A stretch of DNA of 25,395 nt from assembly GCA_913056285.1 (NCBI GenBank), contig CAJXNE010000006.1:1-25395 (forward strand), given 5' to 3'. A program made the translations under genes and the position numbers. Positions 8,166 through 14,956 of the stretch are shown piece by piece (position 1 is the stretch's first letter; every line of letters begins with the position of its first letter). The DNA is from an uncultured Zetaproteobacteria bacterium (GTDB lineage Bacteria > Pseudomonadota > Zetaproteobacteria > Mariprofundales > Mariprofundaceae). The notes beneath the pieces are model-generated. The model saw only the letters and a list, made by a program, of their open reading frames with translations, searched no databases and was not told the origin of the DNA.

Positions 8166-8972
8166 GTGATCGTAGCGAGCGAACAACAGCATCGTCTGGA
8201 TCATTTTATCAATAATTTGCAACGTGAACTGGATGTGTTTATGGAAGAAAATTCCACTCACTCCAGCGAGCTAAATGTTTCTGATTCGGCTGTAGGTGAA
8301 CAGAAAGCTGTTCAGGTTCAGTCGCCACATCCTTCCAACCGGACCGAGAAGATTCCTGCTCAGCCAGCTACAACGAATCCTGATTTTGAATTACCGGTTA
8401 TGGCAGGCTCAGCCAATCCTGTATCCTATTCCAGCTTGATTGTCAGCGTGCTAATTGGCGCAAGCTGTGCAACTGCTATTGTGTTGTGGCTATTCTGGCC
8501 CATTGAGCAGACTTCGCTGCCGATGTTGGATCTCCAACAGCGTGTTGATGAGTATCAGCCACTACCTGCTATGTCTGCAACTGAGGCATTGGGAAACAAC
8601 GTAAATCAATCAAAAGAATCCGTTGTCAAAGAAACCCATGCGAACGGATTAACTCAGCCCGTCGCTGCAGCGCCACCCAAAGCAACAAGCCGGTTTGATG
8701 ACTCAAAATTAGATGACTCAAAACTTGATGATTCAAATATCCAATCTACAGACCAACCAAAATCAAAACCGGATATGACTGTGAAAATGAAAGTGGTCGT
8801 CAGACTTGGCAATATCAGGAATAAACCTGACAGGTCTGGCAAAGTATTATATCGGCTCAAGCAAGGCGCGATGGTTACAAGGCTGGCCGAGCAGAGGAAT
8901 TGGTTTCAGGTGCGTTTGAGAAGCAGTACCATCGCATGGGGGCATGGTTCTATTTTCGAGCCCGCGCACTGA
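8166..8972 (+). CDS. Single-pass membrane protein with C-terminal SH3 domain
   Basis: Not recognised as a named gene. The 268 residues comprise a cytoplasmic polar segment (1-90), one membrane helix (about 93-116, ending LWLFWPIEQ), a Pro/Ser/Asp-rich linker, and a C-terminal bacterial SH3 (SH3_3-like) domain from about residue 205, with VRLGNIRNKPDRSGKVLYRL and a closing WGHGSIFEP. Such domains often bind peptidoglycan or cell-wall peptides on the outer side of the membrane, which fits the predicted topology but is inference. The linker holds three in-frame copies of a DDSKL-type pentapeptide. The start is unclear: GTG 8166 and ATG 8241 are both in frame and neither has a good ribosome site. 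Confidence 0.7.
   Translation: MIVASEQQHRLDHFINNLQRELDVFMEENSTHSSELNVSDSAVGEQKAVQVQSPHPSNRTEKIPAQPATTNPDFELPVMAGSANPVSYSSLIVSVLIGASCATAIVLWLFWPIEQTSLPMLDLQQRVDEYQPLPAMSATEALGNNVNQSKESVVKETHANGLTQPVAAAPPKATSRFDDSKLDDSKLDDSNIQSTDQPKSKPDMTVKMKVVVRLGNIRNKPDRSGKVLYRLKQGAMVTRLAEQRNWFQVRLRSSTIAWGHGSIFEPAH
8697..8741 (+). repeat. Three 15-base tandem repeats inside the SH3 protein gene
   Basis: Units at 8697-8711, 8712-8726 and 8727-8741 follow the pattern GATGACTCAAAATTA. The first two differ at the last three bases and the third is more diverged. They are in frame and encode DDSKL, DDSKL, DDSNI in the linker between the membrane helix and the SH3 domain, so unit gain or loss would change linker length without breaking the frame. 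Confidence 0.85.
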
Positions 8973-9034
8973 GTATTTCGGTTTTTTCAATGAAACAACA
9001 ACGCGTTTGCATGGATTTTTTCGTGCCATGCGCG

Positions 9035-10258
9035 TCATGATGAGGCAGTCAAGGCTAATGCCGCAAAGGCAGCAATACCTGAAGCCATAGAGGACTCATC
9101 CAGATCAAAGCAGGGGTGGTGTAGCGGATAGCGTGTTTCAGGGCTGCTGCCGGTGCCAAGCCGGAACAGACAGCCTGGAATTTCGTGCAGAAACTCGGCG
9201 AAATCTTCTCCTCCCATGGATGGTTCGTTGATTTCAATAAGTTTTATTTCAGGTATTAATTCATCAAATATAACATGTGCTTGAGATATTAACTTCGAGT
9301 TATTAGTTAATACTGGCGTAGCCTGTTTTAGAGTAAAGCGCGCTGTTGCACCCCAGGCTTCGGCGGTTTGACGGATGATTTGATCCATGCGAGTGCGAAT
9401 CTCCTCATGTACTTCAGGGTGCAGGCTGCGGAAGGTGCCGGAAAAGCAGATGTGGTCGGGAATGACATTGCCGGCATGGCCGCCATGAATTTGTCCAATA
9501 GTCAGCACGGCAGGGTACAGCGGATTCACTCTGCGCCCGACAATCTGGTGCAGACCCTGAATGATATGTGTGGCGACCAGCACCACATCAATGCATTCAT
9601 GTGGGCGTGCGGCATGGCCACCTCGTCCTTTGATTTCAACATCAAACATATCGGCAGCGGCGCACATGGGGCCATGGCGCAAGCCAATCGAGCCGGCCGG
9701 TAAATACGGGTAAACATGCAGGGCGTAAATTTGTTCGGGCTTGATATCCCGGAACAGATGATCACGCAACATGGCAGATGCGCCTTCGCATGTCTCTTCA
9801 GCAGGCTGGAATATAAAGGCGATATTGTGAGAAAGATCATCTTTGAGCTGGTTTAATATGTGTGCAAGTCCAAGTAACAGCGCTGTGTGTGCATCATGGC
9901 CGCAACTGTGCGAAACTGCATCGACGCGCGAGGTGTAAGGGCGCTGGTTGGCTTCGCTGATGGGCAGTGCATCCATATCAGCGCGAAAGGCCATCCATGG
10001 TTTGCTGTCGGATAATTTCAGTAAGGCCATGACGCCATGGCCACCAATGCCCTCGCGTACGCTCAGCCCCAGCTTCCGGCAAGTATCTGCAACACGTTTT
10101 GCAGTTTGCTCTTCACCACCTGAGAGTTCCGGTTGCTGATGCAATTCGCGACGAATTTTGATCACTTCCGGCATGATATCATCTACCGCCTGATTTAACC
10201 GGTCGACGATAGACTGACCTGAAGTCGTATTTTCGATGGCATTGTCAATTCCACTCAT
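9035..10258 (-). CDS. M20D family amidohydrolase (N-acyl-amino-acid hydrolase type)
   Basis: A zinc-type peptidase family M20 subfamily D hydrolase that would cleave N-acyl or amide bonds of amino-acid conjugates (hippuricase, IAA-amino acid hydrolase and N-acetyl-diaminopimelate deacetylase relatives). The exact substrate is unknown. With the ATG at 10258 it has 407 residues. Seen: RRELHQQPELSG near 36-47, RADMDALP (92-99), the metal-binding SCGHDAH (118-124; Cys119, His121), FQPAEE (150-155), LHV (180-182), the dimerisation-domain GRGGHAARPH, and a C-terminal LHHPCFD supplying the last ligand. The start at 10258 is preferred because it forms an ATGA overlap with the upstream ligase gene. 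A GTG at 10267 would add three residues. Two-gene minus-strand operon. Confidence 0.9.
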   Translation of the reverse strand: MSGIDNAIENTTSGQSIVDRLNQAVDDIMPEVIKIRRELHQQPELSGGEEQTAKRVADTCRKLGLSVREGIGGHGVMALLKLSDSKPWMAFRADMDALPISEANQRPYTSRVDAVSHSCGHDAHTALLLGLAHILNQLKDDLSHNIAFIFQPAEETCEGASAMLRDHLFRDIKPEQIYALHVYPYLPAGSIGLRHGPMCAAADMFDVEIKGRGGHAARPHECIDVVLVATHIIQGLHQIVGRRVNPLYPAVLTIGQIHGGHAGNVIPDHICFSGTFRSLHPEVHEEIRTRMDQIIRQTAEAWGATARFTLKQATPVLTNNSKLISQAHVIFDELIPEIKLIEINEPSMGGEDFAEFLHEIPGCLFRLGTGSSPETRYPLHHPCFDLDESSMASGIAAFAALALTASS

Positions 10259-11376
10259 TGCTTCCACCCGTCCTGATTGCGCATTGATCTCACCATATCT
10301 GCAAAGTCTCCTGAATTGGCATAAATTTTACGTTGCATGTCTGCGCCGCTGCCATGTTGACGCCAGTGGGGAATACGGTTTGCGACAATACTCAGTTCAT
10401 CGCAGTCGGCACCTTGTGCTGCGAGTTCTTCCAATCGATGCTCCAGCCAGTCCAGTACAGGCATCAAATCTTCCGTGAACGGATCAATCATGGTGGCGTG
10501 TATGCCGTAACGGCAGGCGCGCCAGCGATTCTCACGAATGAGCGAGGGGTGAACTTTGGGGCGTTTTTTGATCTGCATCGCAGCGATTGCTTCGGTGCGA
10601 ACATAAGCGATATAAGCCGCCGTATCATCACAAGTGCCCGGCATATCGCCAACTCTTATTTCCAGCGTTCCAAAATCCGGATGCGGCCGCATTTCCCACC
10701 ATATATCGCGCACCGAATCGATACTGCCGGTAGCCATTAAACGGCGGGCGCAATGCTCAAAATCCTGCCAGTCGTTAAAATAGAACGGCATACCGCCCTG
10801 ACTTAAACCCTCGAAAATCTTGATGCGACTGGCCATTAATCCGGTTTTCTCACCTTGCCAGAACGGGGAGTTGGCCGAAATAGCCAGAAATACCGGCATA
10901 ATCGGCAGCAGCTGATTTAAGGCGCGAATGCAAGTGTCGCCATCGGGCATGCCGATATGGGCGTGAATACCGCAGATATTGAATCGGCGCGCTACCCAGC
11001 ATAGTCGTTTTAATAATTTGGCATAACGGGGATCATCACTGACTTGCTGATCACGCCAGTGCGAAAACGGGTGGGTCGAAGTGGCGAGCAGGGCCGCATG
11101 ACGGCTGGATAATATCGTATCGACCTGTGTGTAGAGTTCGCGCAATTGGCTGATAGCGGCAGGGGTGGCGGTGTGGATGTCCGTATTGATTTCAATAATG
11201 GATGTGAATAGCTCGGGCTTGATGCGCGGGGTCTCGTCAATCACAGCAAACACATCGGGCGCAGCGGGAATCTGTTTGCCTGACTGCATATCGACGCTCA
11301 TCCATTCCATCTCCACGCCAAGCGTGCCGGGCGCGGAGTGATGAAAGTCAATGCCATCGCTGAGTTGAGTCATCAC
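10255..11376 (-). CDS. YbdK-type carboxylate-amine ligase (GCS2 family)
   Basis: A 373-residue ATP-dependent ligase of the glutamate-cysteine ligase family 2. E. coli YbdK has weak glutamate-cysteine ligase activity, and other members build amide bonds in different pathways, so the product here is uncertain. Family hallmarks are the N-terminal TLGVEMEWMSVD (about 18-29), the TSTHPFSHWRDQ block, CGIHAHIGMPDGD (about 134-146), FFxxR-like SRIKIFEGLSQGG, WEMRPHPDFGTLEIRVGD, and ENRWRACRYGIHATMIDP near the C-terminus. It is divergent from ribE, 67 bases away. Its last bases overlap the start of the amidohydrolase, so a ligase that makes an amide and a hydrolase that breaks amides are co-expressed. 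Confidence 0.9.
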   Translation of the reverse strand: MMTQLSDGIDFHHSAPGTLGVEMEWMSVDMQSGKQIPAAPDVFAVIDETPRIKPELFTSIIEINTDIHTATPAAISQLRELYTQVDTILSSRHAALLATSTHPFSHWRDQQVSDDPRYAKLLKRLCWVARRFNICGIHAHIGMPDGDTCIRALNQLLPIMPVFLAISANSPFWQGEKTGLMASRIKIFEGLSQGGMPFYFNDWQDFEHCARRLMATGSIDSVRDIWWEMRPHPDFGTLEIRVGDMPGTCDDTAAYIAYVRTEAIAAMQIKKRPKVHPSLIRENRWRACRYGIHATMIDPFTEDLMPVLDWLEHRLEELAAQGADCDELSIVANRIPHWRQHGSGADMQRKIYANSGDFADMVRSMRNQDGWKQ

Positions 11377-11443
11377 TCAACTATAGACCTGATTGCATTG
11401 TAAATGAATAGCCTGTCAGTTATTAGCATGTAGTATTCGCATT
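11377..11443. promoter_or_regulatory. Divergent intergenic region between the YbdK-like gene and ribE
   Basis: Both flanking genes point away from this 67-base stretch, so promoters for both must lie here or inside the genes. It is AT-rich. I see only weak -10-like words (TAGTAT at 11431-11436 for ribE, TATAGT on the minus strand near 11379-11384) without well-placed -35 partners. There is no Shine-Dalgarno sequence before the ribE ATG, and no room for an FMN riboswitch. Confidence 0.4.
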
Positions 11444-12046
11444 ATGTTTACCGGAATCATTCAGGATGTTGGCAAAATTATGCATATTGAACGCGAATCT
11501 GAGCAGACCCATATGACATTTGCGACGGCGCTGGATACAGGTAACTGGCAGCTCGGCGATTCGGTGGCCTGCAATGGTTGCTGTTTGACGATTACCGACA
11601 AATCGGATCACGCATTTGCCGCGACGTTGTCGTTGGAGACGCTGGGTTTAACCATATTTTCCAATGCCCGGGAAGGCGATGCCGTCAATCTCGAGCCGGC
11701 GCTGCGCGTAGGTGATGCGCTGGGCGGGCATATGGTCACCGGGCATGTCGATGGTGTCGGGCAGTTACAAGCGATTCGGGCGATTGGCGAACATCGTGAG
11801 ATTATGTTTGAAATTCCTGATCAACTGGCGCGTTATGTGGTGGGTAAGGGTTCTGTCACCATCAATGGCGTTAGTCTGACCGTGAATAAGGTGGGGCGGA
11901 ATGACTTTACCGTTAATCTGATTCCCCATACCTTGTCGCACACTAACCTGGGTGCTTTGCAACAAGGTGCGACAGTGAATATAGAAACCGATATGTATGG
12001 CCGTTATGTGGAGCGGCTGATGCAGTTTCCAACGGAGAAGCTATGA
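11444..12046 (+). CDS. ribE: Riboflavin synthase, alpha chain
   Basis: Dismutates two 6,7-dimethyl-8-ribityllumazine molecules to riboflavin, the last step of the pathway, in the cytoplasm. The 200-residue protein starts with the diagnostic MFTGII and is built of two homologous lumazine-binding barrels: the first about 1-95 with NGCCLTIT, the second from MVTGHVDGVG (about 97) with INGVSLTVN. A C-terminal helix with YGRYVERLM follows, for trimer formation. It opens the riboflavin operon. Its stop overlaps the ribBA start as ATGA (12043-12046). No obvious ribosome site precedes the ATG, so a leaderless or poorly translated first gene is possible. Confidence 0.96.
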   Translation: MFTGIIQDVGKIMHIERESEQTHMTFATALDTGNWQLGDSVACNGCCLTITDKSDHAFAATLSLETLGLTIFSNAREGDAVNLEPALRVGDALGGHMVTGHVDGVGQLQAIRAIGEHREIMFEIPDQLARYVVGKGSVTINGVSLTVNKVGRNDFTVNLIPHTLSHTNLGALQQGATVNIETDMYGRYVERLMQFPTEKL

Positions 12047-13290
12047 GTTTGGCAACAAGTGAAGAATTAATCGAAGAATTACGCGCCGGGCGTATGATTA
12101 TTCTGGCTGATGATGAAGATCGCGAGAATGAAGGCGATCTGGTCATGGGTGCCGAGTGGGTGACGCCGGAAGCGATTAATTTCATGGCCACGCACGGGCG
12201 CGGCCTGATTTGTCTGGCCATGACGCAGGAACATACCGATCAGCTCAAGCTGCCATTGATGGTGGCCAATACCAACTCCAAATTTAAAACCAATTTTACC
12301 ATTTCCATCGAAGCGGCTGAAGGCGTGACGACTGGTATTTCGGCTTATGATCGCGCCCATACGGTGCGCACGGCGATTCAGTCTGATGTAAAACCGTCTG
12401 ATATTCATACGCCCGGTCACGTGTTTCCACTGGTCGGTCGCGAAGGCGGCTTGCTGGTACGCGCCGGTCATACCGAAGCCAGTATTGATCTGGCCCGCCT
12501 GGCAGGCCTGAAACCCGCCGGCGTGATTTGCGAGATTATGAATGAAGACGGCACAATGGCGCGTATGCCCGAACTCAAAGTGTTCGCCAAAAAGCATGGC
12601 CTGAAAGTTGGCACCATTGCCGATGTGATTCGTCATCGTTTGCAACATGACTCGTTGGTCAAGCGCGAAGTGGAAGTGCGCATGCCGACCGAGTTCGGTG
12701 AGTTCCGCCTGATTGGTTACACCAACGCAGTGGACAAGGCCGAACACGTGGCGTTGGTGATGGGTGAACCGGATGCGGAACGACCGTGCCTGGTGCGGGT
12801 GCATTCCGAATGTTTAACCGGCGATGTCTTCACCTCACGGCGCTGCGACTGCGGTTCGCAACTGCATGCCGCTATGCGTCAGGTGGCCGAGGCGGGAGAG
12901 GGCGTGATTCTCTACCTCAGGCAGGAAGGACGCGGCATTGGCCTGCTCAATAAATTGAAAGCGTATAATTTGCAGGATGCCGGTCATGATACGGTCGAAG
13001 CGAATGTGAAGCTGGGATTTAAGGCTGATTTGCGCGATTATGGTATTGGCGCCCAGATTTTACGTGATTTGGGTTTGCGCCGCTTAAAGCTATTGACCAA
13101 CAATCCCAAGAAAATCATTGCGCTGGATGGTTATGGTTTAGAGGTGAGCGAGCGCGTACAACTGCAAGTCAGCCCGCATGAGGATAATATCGCTTATTTG
13201 ACCACCAAGCGCGATAAAATGGGCCATATGTTGACGATGGATATCGACAGGCCGGAGCAATCGGAAAAAACGAAAGGGGAACAATCATGA
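12043..13290 (+). CDS. ribBA: Bifunctional DHBP synthase / GTP cyclohydrolase II
   Basis: The fusion supplies both precursors of riboflavin: 3,4-dihydroxy-2-butanone 4-phosphate from ribulose 5-phosphate (RibB part, about residues 1-205) and the pyrimidine from GTP (RibA part, about 208-400). RibB motifs are DDEDRENEGDLV near residue 24 and HTPGHVFPL with HTEASIDLARLAG. RibA motifs are VHSECLTGDVFTSRRCDCGS, here spanning the three zinc cysteines, then RQEGRGIGLLNK and LLTNNPKKI. The 415-residue length suits the fusion. A GGAG lies 8 bases before the ATG inside ribE. Both ends form ATGA overlaps (with ribE and ribH), indicating translational coupling. Confidence 0.96.
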   Translation: MSLATSEELIEELRAGRMIILADDEDRENEGDLVMGAEWVTPEAINFMATHGRGLICLAMTQEHTDQLKLPLMVANTNSKFKTNFTISIEAAEGVTTGISAYDRAHTVRTAIQSDVKPSDIHTPGHVFPLVGREGGLLVRAGHTEASIDLARLAGLKPAGVICEIMNEDGTMARMPELKVFAKKHGLKVGTIADVIRHRLQHDSLVKREVEVRMPTEFGEFRLIGYTNAVDKAEHVALVMGEPDAERPCLVRVHSECLTGDVFTSRRCDCGSQLHAAMRQVAEAGEGVILYLRQEGRGIGLLNKLKAYNLQDAGHDTVEANVKLGFKADLRDYGIGAQILRDLGLRRLKLLTNNPKKIIALDGYGLEVSERVQLQVSPHEDNIAYLTTKRDKMGHMLTMDIDRPEQSEKTKGEQS

Positions 13291-13766
13291 GTCTGGATGC
13301 GCCGCATCTGGCGGGCAATGTGGATGCTACCGGTTTACGCGTGGGCATTATTGTCAGCCGCTTTAATCATGATATCACCGAAGCACTGCTGGCAGGTGCT
13401 GTTTCCGCACTGAAAGAGCATGGCTGTAGCGATGAAATGATGACCATTGTACATGTACCGGGTGCATTCGAGATCGGTACGATTGCAGCAAAAATGGCCA
13501 ATACCGGTCGCTTTGATGCGATTGTCTGCCTGGGCTGCGTGATTCGCGGTGATACGGCGCATTTCGATTATGTTTGTCAGGGTGCAATGGATGCGGTTGG
13601 GAAAATCGCTCAGCGCGGCGATGTCGGCGTCGGCAATGGCGTGTTGACGCTGGATACGCATGCACAGGCATTGGAACGCGTCGGCGGCGCACACGGGCAC
13701 AAGGGTGAAGAAGCGGCACTGACTGCGGTGGAAGTCGCACAGCAGTTGGAGTTGTTAGAAGACTAA
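13287..13766 (+). CDS. ribH: 6,7-dimethyl-8-ribityllumazine synthase
   Basis: Condenses the two RibBA-derived precursors to lumazine, which RibE then uses. It forms pentamers or icosahedral shells in the cytoplasm. The 159 residues show the N-terminal GIIVSRFNHDITEALL, the substrate-binding PGAFEIG (about 55-61), the catalytic loop GCVIRGDTAHFDYV (about 82-95) with its histidine, and a GNGVLTLDT segment. A GGGG-type ribosome site lies 6 bases before the start. It overlaps ribBA by four bases. A REP-like repeat begins at the stop codon itself, separating it from nusB by 220 bases, a wider gap than elsewhere in this operon. Confidence 0.96.
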   Translation: MSLDAPHLAGNVDATGLRVGIIVSRFNHDITEALLAGAVSALKEHGCSDEMMTIVHVPGAFEIGTIAAKMANTGRFDAIVCLGCVIRGDTAHFDYVCQGAMDAVGKIAQRGDVGVGNGVLTLDTHAQALERVGGAHGHKGEEAALTAVEVAQQLELLED

Positions 13767-13843
13767 CTTTTGGATAACAACATGACGGATTCTATCATGT
13801 TGTTACTCAATCGTTGGGTAGTTGTAACGCGACTTGCGTCGCT
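13763..13843 (+). repeat. REP-like two-hairpin element, copy 1
   Basis: An 81-base unit that matches 14580-14660 without gaps: 70 of 81 positions are equal by my count, and the last 37 are identical. The first hairpin pairs TAACAACATGA (13775-13785) with TCATGTTGTTA (13795-13805), a perfect 11-base stem. Then comes GTAG (13818-13821) and a second hairpin, GCGAC-TTGC-GTCGC (13829-13842). A GTAG tetranucleotide 5' of a small palindrome is the classical layout of REP elements recognised by RAYT transposases. The copy begins inside the ribH stop codon, just 3' of the gene, where REPs commonly sit. Confidence 0.8.
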
Positions 13844-13882
13844 ATTTACATGGTAGTTACTGAATCAGATTGCCGGAAATCT

Positions 13883-13950
13883 GTTCGATAGCAAAGAGGC
13901 AAGGCGGAGCCTGCTATTGCAGGTGAGCATTTTCGATGCAGCTATCGGAC
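13883..13950 (+). repeat. Branched palindromic element upstream of nusB
   Basis: An outer 10-base stem pairs GTTCGATAGC (13883-13892) with GCTATCGGAC (13941-13950), with one G-T wobble. Inside are a perfect CCTGC-TATT-GCAGG hairpin (13910-13923) and a possible AGGC/GCCT stem (13897-13900 with 13909-13912). The inner phrase GAGGCAAGGCGGAGCC followed by a small hairpin and GGTGAGC resembles short dispersed palindromic repeats I associate with gamma- and related proteobacterial intergenic regions. It could also act as a structured nusB leader. No T-run follows. Confidence 0.5.
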
Positions 13951-13986
13951 GGATTAACGGTGATATGAACAGTTACTGGAGGATTA

Positions 13987-14415
13987 ATGGCGAATCGTCA
14001 CATGGCGCGAGAATCGGCGCTGGAAACATTATATGCATGGGGTTCTGCCGAGCAGGATGGCGGCATGATTCCCGATCTTTTAGCCAGTCGCTTGCAACAT
14101 GAAGATCGTGAGGATCAGGATGAGAATTATCTGCGCGAAGCCGTGTATGGCGTCACCGATGACGTTGATGCTCTCGATGAGATTATCAAAACAGCCGTGC
14201 GTGGACGCAGCCTGCGCTCGGTGGCACAGCTTGAGATCAATGTGATTCGTCTGGCCGTGTGGGAAATGCAGAACCGGCTGGAAATTCCTTATCGGGTGAT
14301 AATCAACGAGGCGCTGGAGCTCACCCGCGACTATGCAGGGGAGCCGCCGCGCGGCTTCATCAACGGCGTGCTGGATAATCTGGCCAAACAACTGCGCCCC
14401 TCAGAGAAAAAATAA
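13987..14415 (+). CDS. nusB: Transcription antitermination factor NusB
   Basis: An all-helical RNA-binding factor that, with NusE (S10), binds boxA of rRNA transcripts and promotes antitermination. The 142 residues begin MANRHMARESALETLYAW, the typical N-terminal helix, followed by the acidic mid-region and the conserved SVAQLEINVIRLAVWEM and PYRVIINEALELTRDYA blocks, ending FINGVLDNLAKQLR. A strong GGAGG (13978-13982) lies 4 bases before the ATG, so it can be translated independently of ribH. The gene order ribH-nusB is widespread, but here they are separated by a REP-like copy and a branched palindrome. A likely terminator follows at once. Confidence 0.95.
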   Translation: MANRHMARESALETLYAWGSAEQDGGMIPDLLASRLQHEDREDQDENYLREAVYGVTDDVDALDEIIKTAVRGRSLRSVAQLEINVIRLAVWEMQNRLEIPYRVIINEALELTRDYAGEPPRGFINGVLDNLAKQLRPSEKK

Positions 14416-14476
14416 AACCTGACTTACCAAGGAATCTTGTAACTGGAACCAGCCTGGAATGGGTCGTCAGGTTTTT
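14414..14476 (+). terminator. Probable intrinsic terminator after nusB
   Basis: AAAACCTGAC (14414-14423), which overlaps the nusB stop, is perfectly complementary to GTCAGGTTTT (14466-14475), and a T-run (14472-14476) closes it. The 42-base loop contains a smaller CAAG-GAAT-CTTG hairpin. The long loop makes it less classical, but the position and T-run fit the end of the rib-nusB operon. Confidence 0.6.
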
Positions 14477-14579
14477 ACCCTGTGCCTTCAATCTTTATTT
14501 TTCGGATGGCCTTGCGGGTAGGTTTTGCTTTAGCTGCACTCACTGAAAAGATGGCTCCTTTTGTTTTTTGATTGAGTTG
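14477..14579. other. Intergenic stretch with no recognisable gene
   Basis: Between the nusB terminator and the second REP-like copy. It contains only very short open frames (a 22-codon GTG frame on the minus strand, 14475-14543, rich in Lys and Arg, and a similar one on the plus strand). I see no structure or motif that I can support. Confidence 0.4.
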
Positions 14580-14660
14580 CTAACTCTTGAATAACAAAAT
14601 GGAAGATTTTACCATTTTATTATTCAATCGTTGGGTAGTTGTAACGCGACTTGCGTCGCT
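14580..14660 (+). repeat. REP-like two-hairpin element, copy 2
   Basis: The second copy of the unit at 13763-13843, same orientation and same length. Its first hairpin pairs GAATAACAAAATGG (14589-14602) with CCATTTTATTATTC (14612-14625) with one C-A mismatch. GTAG is at 14635-14638 and the GCGAC-TTGC-GTCGC hairpin at 14646-14659. Compared with copy 1, two stem base pairs are changed on both sides (C-G to A-T and A-T to G-C), so pairing is kept while sequence drifts. It ends within a few bases of a transposase remnant. Confidence 0.8.
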
Positions 14661-14664
14661 CTTG

Positions 14665-14846
14665 AAGGAGTCTACCTTTCTTGACCAGCAGAAAGATATT
14701 TCTTCTGCTTTCAGGGCGCTTCGCCAGTCAGAAATGACAGGCCGCCCCTTGTGGGTTGGGTGGCTGAAAAGCTTGAAATATTGACAGTTCGGCAATTAAA
14801 ACCGCAGAAGCCTGGGCCAAAAAGAAAGGTGATGGAGGACAGTTAA
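14665..14846 (+). pseudogene. C-terminal remnant of a REP-associated tyrosine transposase (RAYT/IS200-like)
   Basis: In the first frame (14665 to about 14751) the translation reads STFLDQQKDISSAFRALRQ followed by SEMTGRPL. A one-base shift at about 14751 continues as VGWVAEKLEILTVRQ then LKPQKPGPKRK, to a TAA at 14844-14846. The TGRPL(G) motif, a short helix with an xLExLTxRxLxP pattern and a KPGPK basic tail are the usual end of RAYT-type Y1 transposases. The catalytic HUH and tyrosine region is absent, replaced upstream by REP-like copy 2. The remnant is therefore inactive on two counts, truncation and frameshift. A small inverted repeat, GACAGTT (14838-14844) with AACTGTC (14859-14865), lies at its end. 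Confidence 0.65.
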
Positions 14847-14890
14847 GTGTATTTAGTGAACTGTCACTGTCATTCGGTCATAAGGCAAGG

Positions 14891-14921
14891 AAAAAGCCCG
14901 CCTGGACAAGGGGCGGGCTTT
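14891..14921 (-). terminator. Intrinsic terminator of sodB
   Basis: On the minus strand AAAGCCCGCC pairs perfectly with GGCGGGCTTT around a 9-base loop (stem GC-core 14912-14918 with 14896-14902), followed by TTTTT. It lies about 35 bases beyond the sodB stop. On the plus strand the stem is followed by only three T, so it mainly serves sodB. Confidence 0.9.
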
Positions 14922-14956
14922 GGGTATGCGTAGTCAGAATCAGTTCCGGCAGATTT

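Noticed and set aside
9001..9035. Stem ACGC/GCGT plus GCATGG/CCATGC as a terminator between the SH3 gene and the amidohydrolase
   Set aside because: The T-run lies in the loop rather than after the stem on either strand, and the arms are interrupted by a bulge. Terminator function is not convincing.
11377..11443. Possible FMN riboswitch before ribE
   Set aside because: The gap is only 67 bases and shows none of the conserved RFN helices or loop sequences.
12079..12804. 241-codon minus-strand frame opposite ribBA
   Set aside because: Antisense shadow of the RibB domain, rich in His/Phe/Gln with no recognisable domain.
14475..14543. 22-codon GTG frame on the minus strand, Lys/Arg-rich, with an AAGGAG about 11 bases upstream
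   Set aside because: Very short, ribosome site too far, overlaps the nusB terminator, and nothing recognisable. It cannot be supported as a gene.
13763..14660. The two repeat copies as a CRISPR array or as ends of a composite transposon around nusB
   Set aside because: Only two copies, same orientation, each internally palindromic, nearly 0.8 kb apart and enclosing an essential gene. No cas genes or target-site duplication are visible.
14587..14784. 65-codon plus-strand frame starting inside REP-like copy 2
   Set aside because: It begins in the hairpin repeat and ends at the frameshift of the transposase remnant. Its C-terminal half is the dead RAYT piece, so it is not an independent gene.
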